Shown in pieces: positions 18,041-26,447 of a DNA stretch of 64,000 nt (position 1 is its first letter; each line of letters begins with the position of its first letter). The stretch comes from Chloroflexota bacterium (GTDB taxonomy: Bacteria; Chloroflexota; Anaerolineae; Anaerolineales; Villigracilaceae): NCBI GenBank assembly GCA_016191845.1, contig JACPVF010000011.1, positions 248,001 through 312,000 of the forward strand, in the 5' to 3' direction. The notes beneath the pieces were generated by a model that searched no databases, had not been told where the DNA came from, and saw nothing but the letters and a program-made list of their open reading frames with translations. Made by a program: the position numbers and the translations under genes.

Positions 18041-18073
18041 AAAATAACTCGAAGCAGGCGCTTCGAGTTATTA
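18041..18073 (-). terminator. Terminator of the peptide-binding protein gene
   Basis: AATAACTCGAAGC/GCTTCGAGTTATT hairpin with a T-rich tract on the minus strand. Confidence 0.85.
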
Positions 18074-18096
18074 GTTTCACTTCGAATTTGCGGCGC

Positions 18097-19839
18097 TCAC
18101 GGCGCGGACGTCGGCTCGGGTGTCTGGTCGAGGGCACGACGGGTGACCAGGAACCAGTCTGAGATGAAGGCCAGGCGGTCACTGGTGTCATACATCGGTG
18201 CCACCTGCACACCCTGCACCTGCGCATCCACCGCATAGGTGTAGACAGGGTAGTACAGCAACAGCGAAGGCGTCTCTTCAATGAAGATCACCTGGAAGTT
18301 GTGATACAGCCGCTCGCGCGCGGTGAAGTCGGTCTGGATACGGGCTGACTCAAGGTACTCGCTGGCGGTGCGGTTGTCCCATTGCGAGTAGTTCTGTCCA
18401 CCCGTGGCCTCGGCCTGATGCCAGAAGGGATACGGATCGGGGTCGGGCGTACGGGACATGGTCAGGTCGGCCAGGGCAGCCTGATAGTTGCGCGGAGCCA
18501 GGTAGTCGGCAACGAGGCGGTCATACGGGACGGCTTGCAAGTCCACGCGGACACCGATGGCCGCCCAATTGGTTTGGATGGCCTGGGCGATCTGAGTGTG
18601 GAGGGCGTCATCGGGGTGGACCAGGCTGAAGGTCAAGGACTGGCCGTCTTTGGCGCGTACATCCCCACCCGCAGCAGGGATGACGTATCCCTCCCCTTTC
18701 AGCAGTTCGGAGGCCGCCTCGGGGTCGTAGGAGAAACGCTCGAGTCCGTCGTAGTACGCCCAAGACCCAGGCAGGATCGGGCTGTCAGCCACGATGGCCT
18801 GTCCCGCCATGTACTTCGAGACGATGGAGTTGCGGTTGATGCCCAGCAACAGGGCGCGGCGCACCTTGGCGTTTTGCAGGAAGGGCACCGAGGGATTGTT
18901 CAGGTTGAGGAAGACCAACCCAATCTGCGGCAGGCGGCTGGTATAGACCGACAGGTTTTGTTCGGCCAGGGCCTTGGTCAGCACGTCATTGGAGATCTGG
19001 CTGACGCCCAGCACTTCGCCCTGACGATAGGCGTCGAAGGCGCTGGCAGAGTCAGGGTAATAGCGGAAGACCAACTGCGCAATGAAGGGCTTCTTGAGAT
19101 AATAAGTCTCATTGAGCGCCAGCACCACACCGCGGATCTGTCCACCTTCGACCAACAGATGGTCGAACTTATACGGCCCCGTGCCGACAGGTTTGAGGTT
19201 GAACTCGGCGCTCGAGAGCTGGTCTGCGGGGACGCTTTCAAGCAGGTGCTTCGGCAGGACGCCAAAGGTAACGTAATCCAGGAAGGGAGCGTACGGCTCA
19301 GGCAGGGTGAACTTGATGTTCTTGTCGTTCATCCGCTTGACGTCGATCTGTGACCATAGGTCCTTCACATCCTGCGGGAAGAGCGAGCCGTTGCTTTTGA
19401 TCAGGTCGATGGTGAAAAGGATATCGTCGGCGGTGACGGGAGTGCCGTCATGCCAGACAGCATTCGAACGGATGGTGAAATTATAGATGGTGCCATCCGA
19501 CGAGGTCCCCCAGGATTCGGCCAGGTCAGGGCGCGGAAGTCCGCGCTCGTCAAAGCGGATCAGGCCGCTGAAGAGTAGGCGGTCGATGTCACGGTCGGCG
19601 GAGTTGTTCCAATCCAGCATGGGGTTGAGCCGCCCCATCGAGCCGACCAGCGCTTCGGTATAGACTCCGCCCGTGGTCGGCTGCGGCGACAGGGAAACGG
19701 GTCCCACAGGCTGTTGAGCCACCAGCAGGACCGCCACCACGATCAGCGTGACGACCACGACCAGGATTTGCCAGCGTAAGCGTTTCATAAAGGCAAAAAA
19801 GAAAGGCCGCATGCCGCGCCACCAACGGACAACGTCCAC
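18097..19839 (-). CDS. Peptide ABC transporter substrate-binding protein (SBP family 5)
   Basis: About 560-580 residues. A single N-terminal hydrophobic helix (LVVVVTLIVVAVLLVA) serves as signal or anchor. The rest is a family 5 solute-binding protein of the DppA/OppA kind: LLFSGLIRFDERG, NAVWHDGTPVTADDILFTI, GTGPYKF, VRRALLLGINRNSI and APMYDTSDRLAFI. No permease or ATPase gene is adjacent, so it is an orphan binding protein. The start is uncertain: GTG 19839 gives the longest form but lies inside the secG terminator. ATG 19812 or ATG 19788 (MKRLRWQ) may be the true start. Confidence 0.88.
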   Translation of the reverse strand: MDVVRWWRGMRPFFFAFMKRLRWQILVVVVTLIVVAVLLVAQQPVGPVSLSPQPTTGGVYTEALVGSMGRLNPMLDWNNSADRDIDRLLFSGLIRFDERGLPRPDLAESWGTSSDGTIYNFTIRSNAVWHDGTPVTADDILFTIDLIKSNGSLFPQDVKDLWSQIDVKRMNDKNIKFTLPEPYAPFLDYVTFGVLPKHLLESVPADQLSSAEFNLKPVGTGPYKFDHLLVEGGQIRGVVLALNETYYLKKPFIAQLVFRYYPDSASAFDAYRQGEVLGVSQISNDVLTKALAEQNLSVYTSRLPQIGLVFLNLNNPSVPFLQNAKVRRALLLGINRNSIVSKYMAGQAIVADSPILPGSWAYYDGLERFSYDPEAASELLKGEGYVIPAAGGDVRAKDGQSLTFSLVHPDDALHTQIAQAIQTNWAAIGVRVDLQAVPYDRLVADYLAPRNYQAALADLTMSRTPDPDPYPFWHQAEATGGQNYSQWDNRTASEYLESARIQTDFTARERLYHNFQVIFIEETPSLLLYYPVYTYAVDAQVQGVQVAPMYDTSDRLAFISDWFLVTRRALDQTPEPTSAP

Positions 19840-19862
19840 AGGCGGGCAGCGGCGGCCTTTCT
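19791..19862 (-). terminator. Long terminator hairpin after secG
   Basis: Minus-strand arms AAAGGCCGC and GCGGCCTTTC enclose a secondary GC-rich stem and end in a TTTTTT run. The structure overlaps the longest possible start of the peptide-binding protein. Confidence 0.7.
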
Positions 19863-19875
19863 CTTAGGGGCCTAT

Positions 19876-20100
19876 TTAACCGAAATAGATGATCTTCACC
19901 AGTACGAGCACGAAGAAAACGACGCTCAGTACGATGGTGATGCGGAACAGGACGCGCTCAATGCCGCGGCGGGCCGTGAAAACGCCACCCGTGTCGGCTC
20001 CTGTCAGCCCGCCCAATCCTGCGCCCTTGCTTTGCAGGATGACGCTGAGAATCAGGCCGGCCGAGATTATAATCAGCGCGATATCCAAGAAGTTGTTCAT
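19876..20100 (-). CDS. secG: Preprotein translocase subunit SecG
   Basis: 74-residue inner-membrane subunit of the SecYEG channel. Two transmembrane helices (about 6-26 and 52-72) flank the conserved cytoplasmic loop LQSKGAGLGGLTGADTGG, which is diagnostic. GGAGG lies before ATG 20100 and a good promoter upstream. The length is normal. It is monocistronic. Confidence 0.95.
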   Translation of the reverse strand: MNNFLDIALIIISAGLILSVILQSKGAGLGGLTGADTGGVFTARRGIERVLFRITIVLSVVFFVLVLVKIIYFG

Positions 20101-20129
20101 GCGTGTGCCTCCTAAAAAATAGCGGGCAC

Positions 20130-20159
20130 ATTATACCTGTACGCAAGGCATTCCGTCAA
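20130..20159 (-). promoter_or_regulatory. Promoter of secG
   Basis: Minus-strand TTGACG (20154-20159), 18-bp spacer, TATAAT (20130-20135). Confidence 0.7.
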
Positions 20160-20228
20160 CAACGCTTAAATTTCTCTCATCCGCCGCCTTTTCGGGCGGC
20201 GGTTCGACAAACCATAAGAGGCCGCTTC

Positions 20229-21290
20229 ATGCAAGAGATTGTCGTCAACCTGCACATGCACACCCGCTACTCCGATGGGACAGGCACCCACCGCGATATT
20301 GCCCGCGCCGCCCTGCGCGCAGGCGTGGACGCGGTCATCGTCACCGATCACAACGTGCTCGTGCAGGATTTCGAGGGTTATTACCGCGAAAAGAACCGCC
20401 GCGTGCTGATGCTGATCGGCGAGGAGATCCACGACCAGGACCGTGACCCGCAGAAAAACCACCTGCTGGTCTTTGGCGCGAACCGTGAGCTGGCCACCTT
20501 TGCCGACGATCCGCAGGTGTTGATTGACCGCGTACGCGAGGCGGGCGGACTGGCCTTCATCGCCCACCCCGACGACCCCGCCGCCCCCGCCTTCCACGAG
20601 ACCGACATCTCCTGGGTCGATTGGTCTGTGCGGAATTACCACGGCATCGAACTCTGGAACGCCCTGAGCGAGCTCAAGACCATCGTGCCGACCAAACTGC
20701 ATGGCGCCTTCTACGCATTCTTTCCACAATTCGTAGCGCGCGGCCCCATCCCTTCCACGCTGGCCAAGTGGGATGAACTGCTGGCTGAGGGCGGGCGGGT
20801 GGTGGCTTTGGGTGGATCGGACGCCCACGCCCTGCGCCTGTCGATGGGACCCCTGAGCCGCGTCATCTTCCCGTACGAGTTCCATTTCCGCGGTGTGAAC
20901 ACCCATCTGCTGACGGCCGAGCCGCTCAGCGGCGATGTCGCCACCGACCGCCGCCTCGTCTACGAGGCTATGGCAGCAGGACACGGCTATGTAGGCTACG
21001 ACCTGCCCGCCTCCACGCGCGGATTCCGCTTCACCGCCCAGGGCCGCGACGTCACCGCCGTGATGGGCGACGAGATTCCCGCCCAGGGCGGAGTCACGCT
21101 CCAGGCGCGGCTGCCCGGGCTGGCCGAGATCCGCCTGCTCCAGAATGGCGAGGTCATCAAAACATGGAAGAATCAGACCTCCTGCGCCCATATCACCACC
21201 GAGCCGGGCGTGTACCGCATCGAGGCGCTGCGCCCCTTCCTCGGCAGGAAGCGCGGCTGGATCTACAGCAACCCGATCTACGTCAGATAA
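20229..21290 (+). CDS. PHP-domain metallophosphoesterase-like protein
   Basis: 353 residues. The N-terminal PHP domain has all expected metal motifs: NLHMHTRYSDGTGTH, VTDHN, GEEIHDQ, IAHPDD and ALGGSDAH. The C-terminal part (about 270-353) looks like a small beta-sandwich that ends QTSCAHITTEPGVYRIEA, seen in stand-alone PHP proteins. PHP enzymes hydrolyse phosphoesters with two or three metals; the substrate here is unknown. ATG 20229 has AGAGG upstream. The next genes on the same strand are rpsF-ssb-rpsR, but a separate leader lies between. Confidence 0.85.
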   Translation: MQEIVVNLHMHTRYSDGTGTHRDIARAALRAGVDAVIVTDHNVLVQDFEGYYREKNRRVLMLIGEEIHDQDRDPQKNHLLVFGANRELATFADDPQVLIDRVREAGGLAFIAHPDDPAAPAFHETDISWVDWSVRNYHGIELWNALSELKTIVPTKLHGAFYAFFPQFVARGPIPSTLAKWDELLAEGGRVVALGGSDAHALRLSMGPLSRVIFPYEFHFRGVNTHLLTAEPLSGDVATDRRLVYEAMAAGHGYVGYDLPASTRGFRFTAQGRDVTAVMGDEIPAQGGVTLQARLPGLAEIRLLQNGEVIKTWKNQTSCAHITTEPGVYRIEALRPFLGRKRGWIYSNPIYVR

Positions 21291-21305
21291 TGCCGTTTTT
21301 TGTGG

Positions 21306-21410
21306 TAAAATCGCGTCCGTTCGACTCAGGTACGTTCTTCATATAACGTGCCTTTCCGTTCCTGGCAGGCCCACGGTTTGAACAGGAACCATCCCATGGA
21401 AAGGAGGCAT
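21306..21410 (+). promoter_or_regulatory. Structured rpsF leader
   Basis: TAAAAT (21306-21311) may be the -10. Two hairpins follow, AGGTACGTT/AACGTGCCT (21328-21353) and GTTCCTG/CAGGAAC (21358-21389), before the AAAGGAGG ribosome site. S6:S18 is known to bind some rpsF leaders, but I could not confirm that motif here. Confidence 0.4.
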
Positions 21411-21414
21411 CCCC

Positions 21415-21699
21415 ATGCACAGCTATGAATTGATTTGCATTCTCCAGCCCGATCTGGACGAGACCGCTTTTAACGGCGTCCTCGACAAGGTGAAGGGTTG
21501 GGTGACCGAATCTGGTGGTAGCGTGGACAAAACGGATGTGTGGGGCCGTCGCAGACTGGCCTATCCCATCCACAAGCAGACCGAGGGTCAATATGTTCTG
21601 CTGAACATCACCCTCAAACCGTCCGCCGCTGCCGAACTGGAACGCAACATTCGTTACCAGGAATCGGTCGTTCGTCACATGCTTACCGTCGTTGGATAA
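21415..21699 (+). CDS. rpsF: 30S ribosomal protein S6
   Basis: 94 residues, normal length for S6. Sequence features are the MHSYELICIL start, the GGSVDKTDVWGRRRLAYPI core and ERNIRYQESVVRHML near the end. It binds 16S rRNA in the platform of the small subunit as a complex with S18, encoded two genes downstream. A strong AAGGAGG site precedes it. First gene of the rpsF-ssb-rpsR operon. Confidence 0.97.
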   Translation: MHSYELICILQPDLDETAFNGVLDKVKGWVTESGGSVDKTDVWGRRRLAYPIHKQTEGQYVLLNITLKPSAAAELERNIRYQESVVRHMLTVVG

Positions 21700-21737
21700 T
21701 TAATTTTAGAGACGACCGCCCGGTCAAGGAGTATGGT

Positions 21738-22157
21738 ATGAGCCGAGGCTTGAACAAAGTAATGATCATTGGCCATCTGGGACGCGACCCCGAAATGCGT
21801 TACACGCCGTCCGGTCGCCCGGTGACCACGTTCACGGTGGCGGTCAGCCGCTCGTGGAACAGCGCTGATGGCGAACGTCACAGCGAGACCGAATGGTTCA
21901 ACGTGGTGGCCTGGGGAAACCTGGCCGAGATCTGCAAACAATACCTTGTCAAAGGCCAGCAGGTCTACATCGAGGGTCGCCTGCAGACCCGTCGCTGGGA
22001 CGACAAGGAAGGCGTCAAGCACACCAGCGTGGAGATAGTCGCCAACGAAATGATGATGTTGGGCGACCGCCGCGACTCGGCCAACAACCACGCCCAGGAC
22101 TCAGACACCCCTCCCATGGAAGAACCCATGGCCAACGAAGACGAGTTCCCGTTCTAG
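21738..22157 (+). CDS. ssb: Single-stranded DNA-binding protein
   Basis: 139 residues: an OB-fold (MSRGLNKVMIIGHLGRDPEM through EIVANEMMMLG, about 1-105), then a short acidic linker and the conserved acidic tip DEFPF that recruits partner proteins. It coats single-stranded DNA in replication and repair. ATG 21738 is chosen over an out-of-frame ATG 5 nt earlier. It lies between rpsF and rpsR, the classical arrangement. Confidence 0.97.
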   Translation: MSRGLNKVMIIGHLGRDPEMRYTPSGRPVTTFTVAVSRSWNSADGERHSETEWFNVVAWGNLAEICKQYLVKGQQVYIEGRLQTRRWDDKEGVKHTSVEIVANEMMMLGDRRDSANNHAQDSDTPPMEEPMANEDEFPF

Positions 22158-22196
22158 TCCTGTTCAGCGCAGGACAACATGCAAGTGGAGTAAAAA

Positions 22197-22472
22197 ATGG
22201 CTGAAGAACAGACCACAAACAGCGAAGGCGGCGAGCGCCGTTTCTTTGCGAAACCCAAGACCTGTGCCTTCTGCGCAGACAAGCAGTTGGTGATCGACTA
22301 CAAGAAGGTCGAAATGCTCAGGCGCTACATCACCGACGAAGGCAAGATCCGCCCGCGCCGCCAGACCGGCAACTGCGCGCGCCATCAGCGCGTCGTGGCG
22401 GGCGAGGTCAAGAAGGCCCGTCAGATCGCCCTCCTGCCCTTCACCGGCAGGGCCTGGGAAGACCGCGGCTAA
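22197..22472 (+). CDS. rpsR: 30S ribosomal protein S18
   Basis: 91 residues. The zinc-type N-terminal segment (CAFCADKQ and a later NCARHQR, giving a CxxC...C pattern) marks a zinc-binding S18. The core is [26 protein letters not shown], diagnostic of S18. It forms a heterodimer with S6 in the ribosome platform. Last gene of the rpsF-ssb-rpsR cluster; a GC-rich hairpin follows. Confidence 0.96.
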   Translation: MAEEQTTNSEGGERRFFAKPKTCAFCADKQLVIDYKKVEMLRRYITDEGKIRPRRQTGNCARHQRVVAGEVKKARQIALLPFTGRAWEDRG

Positions 22473-22497
22473 TTCGCCTGAACCATCAAACTGAACC

Positions 22498-22532
22498 GGG
22501 GCATGGCGCGCAATCAAGGTGCTCCATGCCCC
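22498..22532 (+). terminator. Hairpin after rpsR
   Basis: GGGGCATGG/CCATGCCCC hairpin without a T-run, between rpsR and the foldase gene. Partial terminator or stability element. Confidence 0.45.
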
Positions 22533-22557
22533 GAATTCCTGTTATAGGAGAAATATC

Positions 22558-24000
22558 ATGACAGACGACAAGGGCCCAAAGCCCGTCGTTCATACCAAGA
22601 AACACATCGCGCGTCTGGAACGCGAACGCCGTCAGACTCGCACGATCATGTATGTTTTCATCGGCATGCTGGTAATCGCAGTCGGTGTCTTGATCTGGGG
22701 TTATCTTGATACGAACATCTTCCAGCTGCAAAAGCCCGTCGCCAAGGTGGGTGACGTAACCATCACCCGCAAGGAATTCCAGACCCGCGTCCGCATCCAG
22801 CGCAACAGCCTGCTCACCACCTACCTGCAATATCAGCAGTTCAGTGCGTTGTTTGGCATGGACATGACCAGCCAGCTCCAGCAGATCCAGGCGCAGTTGG
22901 ACGACTCCCAGACCCTCGGCCAGGGTGTGATCGACGCCATGGTGGACGAGCAGTTGATCCACCAGGAAGCTGCCAAGCGCGGCATCACGGTGACCGAAGC
23001 AGAGATCGAGGAAGGCATTCAGGGCGCGTACAACTTCTACCCGAATGGCTCCCCCACCCCCACCATCACCTTCACCCCGGCCCTCACCGAGACCCTCTCG
23101 CCCGACATCTTCAAATACATCACGCCGACGCCCACCATCACCGAAACCCCCGAGGCGACCAATACTCCCGAGCCCACCGCCACTTTGACCGTAGGCCCGA
23201 CCGTGACCGGGACCATCCTGCCGAGTGAGACGCCCACCGCCACGCTCTCCCCGACCCCGACCCTGTCACCCACCCCGACAGAGACTTCCACGCCCACCCT
23301 GGCGCCCACCGCCACTGTGGACCCCAACCAGCCGACCGAGACGCCCATCCCCACCTCCACACCCTTCACCCTCGAAGGCTTCAAGAGCGAGTACGGCAAG
23401 GGCATCGCCTACTTCGGCAAGTTCGGCCTGACCGAGGAACAGTACCGCGCCTTCTTCGAGAACGAACTGCTCCGCCAGAAACTGTACGAGCAGGTTACTG
23501 CAGATGTTCCCGCCACCGAAGAGCAGGTCTGGGCGCGTCACATCCTCGTCAAGGATGAGGCCACCGCCAAGACGGTGATCGAACGCCTCAACAACGGCGA
23601 GGACTTCGGCAAGCTGGCCGCAGAACTTTCCATCGACACGGGTTCCGCCGCTCAGGGCGGCGACCTGGGTTGGTTCGGCAAGGGCCAGATGGTGGCCCCC
23701 TTCGAACAGGCCGCCTTCTCGCTCAAAGTTGGCGAGATCAGCCAGCCCGTTCAGAGCGACTTCGGCTACCACATCATCCAGGTCATTGCCCGCCGTGAGC
23801 GCTCGCTCAGCGCGGACGAATGGAAGCAGGCACGCGATACCGCTTTCCAGAACTTCCTGACCGACCTGCGCACCCAGTACAACGTCGAAGTCATGACAGA
23901 CTGGCTGCCCTTCGTCCCCACGGAACCGAGCCTCATCTCCATGGCGACCGAAATGGCGGTCACGCAAGCTGCGGCCGCAAAGCAAACCCAGCAGCCTTAA
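22558..24000 (+). CDS. Membrane-anchored parvulin-type peptidyl-prolyl isomerase
   Basis: 480 residues. A cytoplasmic basic N-terminus and one transmembrane helix (about 31-50) precede a SurA/PrsA-like N-domain ([27 protein letters not shown]). A long Thr/Pro-rich insertion (about 160-270) splits the chaperone region. The parvulin domain follows ([51 protein letters not shown]). It should fold exported proteins outside the membrane. ATG 22558 has TAGGAG upstream. The large low-complexity insertion inside the foldase is unusual compared with PrsA, which has about 290 residues. Confidence 0.9.
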   Translation: MTDDKGPKPVVHTKKHIARLERERRQTRTIMYVFIGMLVIAVGVLIWGYLDTNIFQLQKPVAKVGDVTITRKEFQTRVRIQRNSLLTTYLQYQQFSALFGMDMTSQLQQIQAQLDDSQTLGQGVIDAMVDEQLIHQEAAKRGITVTEAEIEEGIQGAYNFYPNGSPTPTITFTPALTETLSPDIFKYITPTPTITETPEATNTPEPTATLTVGPTVTGTILPSETPTATLSPTPTLSPTPTETSTPTLAPTATVDPNQPTETPIPTSTPFTLEGFKSEYGKGIAYFGKFGLTEEQYRAFFENELLRQKLYEQVTADVPATEEQVWARHILVKDEATAKTVIERLNNGEDFGKLAAELSIDTGSAAQGGDLGWFGKGQMVAPFEQAAFSLKVGEISQPVQSDFGYHIIQVIARRERSLSADEWKQARDTAFQNFLTDLRTQYNVEVMTDWLPFVPTEPSLISMATEMAVTQAAAAKQTQQP

Positions 24001-24001
24001 C

Positions 24002-24040
24002 GATAAAAAATCCCGCTGATGTCAGCGGGATTTTTTATTT
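24002..24040. terminator. Bidirectional terminator
   Basis: AAAAAATCCCGCTGA/TCAGCGGGATTTTTT between the convergent foldase and amidase genes. Confidence 0.95.
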
Positions 24041-24044
24041 TCGA

Positions 24045-25547
24045 TCACAGGCTCAAATTGGCCGTGGGCAAAAAGGCAGGCGGCTTGCGGACCTTCGTCA
24101 GCTGCTCAAAAGCGTAGGCCAGCTTGATCAGGATCGGCTCCTGCCAGGCTCGACCGATGAAGGAGATGCCCACGGGCAGACCAAAAACGTACCCTGCTGG
24201 GACGGTGATGTGCGGATACCCCGCCACCGCCGCATGCGAGGTGCTGTCCATATCCCAGTTGCTGCTGCCGTCGCCATTGACGTGGTCCACCATCCACGCG
24301 GGGCCGCCAGACGGAATCACGATGCAGGCGAGGCGTCGCCGCTTCATAACGGCATCCAGCCCTTCGGTCCGCGTGAGGCGGTGGTTCTTTTCCAGCGCGG
24401 CCAGATACTTCTTGCTGGTCAGGGGTCCGCGTTTCTGGGCTTCCTCCATATGCTCCTGCCCGAAGAACGGCATGACCTGCGCGCGGTGTTCGTTGTTGAA
24501 GGCAATCACGTCCGCCATCGAGCGTACGGGCACGTCGGTACAACCTGCGAGGTAGGCGTTTAAGTCGGCCTTGAACTCGAAATGCAGCACCTCGGTCTCC
24601 GTCTTGCCGAACGCGTCACTGGATTTCAACTCGACGTCGACCAGCACCGCCCCCGCTTTCTTCATCATTTCGAGATTGGGGTCCATCAGGGCGAGCAGGC
24701 GCTTGTCGCTGCCGAACAGACTCCGCGCCACGCCAATGCGGGCGCCTTGCAGGCCGTTGGGATCAAGGAAGGGCGTGTAATCTGTCAGTCCCTTCTTTTT
24801 ACTGGACCGTGTAGCCTGGTCCCGTTTATCGGAGCCAGCCATCGCCCCGAGCAGGATGGCCGCGTCGGCCACGCTGCGGGCCATCGGACCCGCCGTATCC
24901 TGGCTGTGCGCGATGGGGATAATGCCCGAACGGCTGACCAGGCCAAGGGTCGGCTTGATGCCCACGATACCGTTGGTCTGCGAGGGGCAGATGATCGAGC
25001 CGTCGGTTTCGGTGCCCACCGCTGCGGCACAGAAATTAGCCGCCACCGCCGCACCCGATCCCGAGGACGAGCCGCATGGCGAGCGGTCGAGGGCATAGGG
25101 ATTGCGGGTCTGCCCGCCGCGCGAAGACCATCCGCTGATGGACTTCTTCCCGCGGAAGTTGGCCCATTCGCTCAGGTTGGTCTTGCCAAGGATGAGAGCG
25201 CCTGCCGCGCGCAGTTTTTCCACCAGACCCGCATCCTGCGCGGCACGATGACCTTGCAGCGCCAGCGACCCTGCCGTAGTCTGCAGGCGGTCGGCGGTGT
25301 CGATATTGTCCTTGAGCAGGATGGGGACTCCATGCAATGGCCCGCGGATTTTCCCCTTACGCAGGTCGGCGTCCATCTTGTCGGCGAGCTCGAAAACCTG
25401 CGGATTCAACTCGATGACCGAGTTCACCTTCGGCCCATCCTGGTCGTAGGTCTTGATACGGGTCACATACTGGTCGACGAGTTGTCGCACGGTCAGGTCA
25501 CCCGATCTCAGCCCAGCCTGGATCTCGGCAATGCTCAATTCTTCCAT
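24045..25547 (-). CDS. Amidase-signature family hydrolase
   Basis: 500 residues. The Ser-cisSer-Lys triad is readable: Lys79 (ILLKDN), cis-Ser in CGSSSGSG (about 160-162) and nucleophile Ser184 in TETDGSI. It is longer and less Gly-rich than GatA and lacks GatA context, so it is a stand-alone amidase (peptide amidase or 6-aminohexanoate hydrolase-like group) with unknown substrate. It differs from the true gatA at 29116. A start at 25547 is favoured, with an AGGTAGG site upstream. Confidence 0.85.
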   Translation of the reverse strand: MEELSIAEIQAGLRSGDLTVRQLVDQYVTRIKTYDQDGPKVNSVIELNPQVFELADKMDADLRKGKIRGPLHGVPILLKDNIDTADRLQTTAGSLALQGHRAAQDAGLVEKLRAAGALILGKTNLSEWANFRGKKSISGWSSRGGQTRNPYALDRSPCGSSSGSGAAVAANFCAAAVGTETDGSIICPSQTNGIVGIKPTLGLVSRSGIIPIAHSQDTAGPMARSVADAAILLGAMAGSDKRDQATRSSKKKGLTDYTPFLDPNGLQGARIGVARSLFGSDKRLLALMDPNLEMMKKAGAVLVDVELKSSDAFGKTETEVLHFEFKADLNAYLAGCTDVPVRSMADVIAFNNEHRAQVMPFFGQEHMEEAQKRGPLTSKKYLAALEKNHRLTRTEGLDAVMKRRRLACIVIPSGGPAWMVDHVNGDGSSNWDMDSTSHAAVAGYPHITVPAGYVFGLPVGISFIGRAWQEPILIKLAYAFEQLTKVRKPPAFLPTANLSL

Positions 25548-25563
25548 GCCTACCTCACTAAAA

Positions 25564-25593
25564 AATCAGGGCGGGGAATACTCCCCGCCCTGT
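25564..25593 (-). terminator. Terminator of the CBS gene
   Basis: Minus-strand CAGGGCGGGG/CCCCGCCCTG hairpin followed by ATTTTTT. Confidence 0.9.
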
Positions 25594-25600
25594 CAGTCTG

Positions 25601-26038
25601 CTAATGGGTACCGCCTGTGATGTAATGCTCCAATTGTGAGATCAGGAATTTCTGCACGTCCACCACCTCCTTGAGCACATCGCGGACCGAGATCAGCCCG
25701 AGCAATGTTCCCTTGTCGAAGACGGGCAGGTGGCGGATCCCCTTGTCGATCATCAAGGCCATGCACTCTTCGAGAGGCTGGTCGGCCTCTACGTACACCA
25801 CCTTGGCGGTCATGATGTCACGGATTTTCGTCTCGCGTGCGGCACGGCCCATCAGGTCCACTTTACGAATGCAGTCGCGCTCCGACAGGATGCCCTCCAC
25901 GTTCCCATCCTGCATGACCATCAGCGCACCCGAGTTATCCTCGGACATCAATTTCAGGGCGTCGAACACGGTCGCATCGGGGGAGATCGAAAACACTCCG
26001 TTGCCTTTTTTCCGAATCATGTCTCTCACGGTGGACAT
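25601..26038 (-). CDS. Two-CBS-domain protein
   Basis: 145 residues comprising a tandem CBS pair: VRDMIRKKGNGVFSISPDATVFDALKLM for the first and IRDIMTAKVVYVEADQPLEECMALM with RHLPVFDKG for the second. CBS pairs bind adenine nucleotides and regulate partner proteins. No effector domain is fused and no obvious partner is adjacent. ATG 26038 follows GAGGAG by 6 nt. Function beyond ligand sensing is unknown. Confidence 0.9.
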   Translation of the reverse strand: MSTVRDMIRKKGNGVFSISPDATVFDALKLMSEDNSGALMVMQDGNVEGILSERDCIRKVDLMGRAARETKIRDIMTAKVVYVEADQPLEECMALMIDKGIRHLPVFDKGTLLGLISVRDVLKEVVDVQKFLISQLEHYITGGTH

Positions 26039-26067
26039 ATGCAACTCCTCTTTTAGCGATTTTTTGA

Positions 26068-26096
26068 AGTATAGACTTAAACCCGATAGATGACAA
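26068..26096 (-). promoter_or_regulatory. Promoter of the CBS gene
   Basis: Minus-strand TTGTCA (26091-26096), 17 bp, TATACT (26068-26073). Confidence 0.7.
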
Positions 26097-26210
26097 GAAA
26101 GTTCTGAAAACCTTGTGTGCAGGAATTCACACGCACCTAGAAATCAGGAATCGGATTCTTCTATAATTTCCAGAGGACTTTGAAATTCATCCTGAGCGAT
26201 TTTGGATTTG

Positions 26211-26219
26211 TGCTATAAT
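26211..26219 (+). promoter_or_regulatory. Extended -10 promoter of leader 1/aspS1 operon
   Basis: TGCTATAAT (TGn plus TATAAT) ends 10 nt before the leader-peptide ATG. The identical TGCTATAAT precedes leader 2 at 32147. No good -35 is visible, as is common for extended -10 promoters. Confidence 0.8.
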
Positions 26220-26229
26220 GCCGTCCAAC

Positions 26230-26319
26230 ATGAAGCCAGAACTGCTCTTCGCCCTGAATAATAATAACAATAATAATGACGACCGCATGGCGGCCGTTGG
26301 GCGAAGCGCATCTGGTTGA
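26230..26319 (+). CDS. Asn/Asp-rich leader peptide 1 of the aspS1-gatCAB operon
   Basis: 29-codon ORF. After MKPELLFAL come seven consecutive Asn codons (six AAT, one AAC; 26257-26277) and two Asp codons. The rest reads [12 protein letters not shown] and ends in TGA. There is no Shine-Dalgarno; translation would begin within a few nt of the predicted 5' end. A second leader at 32163 keeps the frame MK..L.FA, an Asn/Asp run, then DR..VGRS..G. Run position relative to the RNA stems fits ribosome-mediated attenuation by uncharged Asn- or Asp-tRNA. Too short for ordinary gene finders. Confidence 0.88.
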   Translation: MKPELLFALNNNNNNNDDRMAAVGRSASG

Positions 26320-26384
26320 CAGAGATAGCAATACAGGTCAAACCAAACCGCCCAACGGAAATCCGCTGGGCGGTTTTTGTTTTA
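26248..26384 (+). promoter_or_regulatory. Ribosome-mediated transcription attenuator 1 (Asn/Asp)
   Basis: Four pairing segments. Region 1: TTCGCCC (26248-26254), just before the Asn run. Region 2: CCGTTGGGCGAA (26294-26305), near the end of the leader ORF. Region 3: CGCCCAACGG (26349-26358). Region 4: the 3' terminator arm (26362-26373). 1:2 pairs over 7 bp, 2:3 over 10 perfect bp, and 3:4 is the terminator. A ribosome stalled in the Asn/Asp run would mask region 1, free region 2 to capture region 3 and allow read-through into aspS1. A ribosome at the stop codon would favour termination. Confidence 0.87.
26346..26384 (+). terminator. Attenuator 1 terminator hairpin
   Basis: ACCGCCCAACGGA/TCCGCTGGGCGGT with one A-C mismatch and a tight AA loop, followed by TTTTTGTTTTA. 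It lies between the leader peptide and aspS1. Confidence 0.93.
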
Positions 26385-26447
26385 TCCACTGTCATTGCGA
26401 ACTTCGGAAAGCGCTCCTCAAACCGCAGCGACATCAAGGAGGCAGGT

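Noticed and set aside
21291-21414. Confirmed S6:S18 autoregulatory RNA motif
   Set aside because: Hairpins are present, but I could not align the bulged CCG motif. It is kept only as a low-confidence leader.
26257-26283. AAT-type microsatellite
   Set aside because: The AAT run is interrupted by AAC, continues into GAC codons and stays in frame with a conserved leader ORF. A homologous leader has a different Asn/Asp order, so this is not simple slippage repeat DNA.
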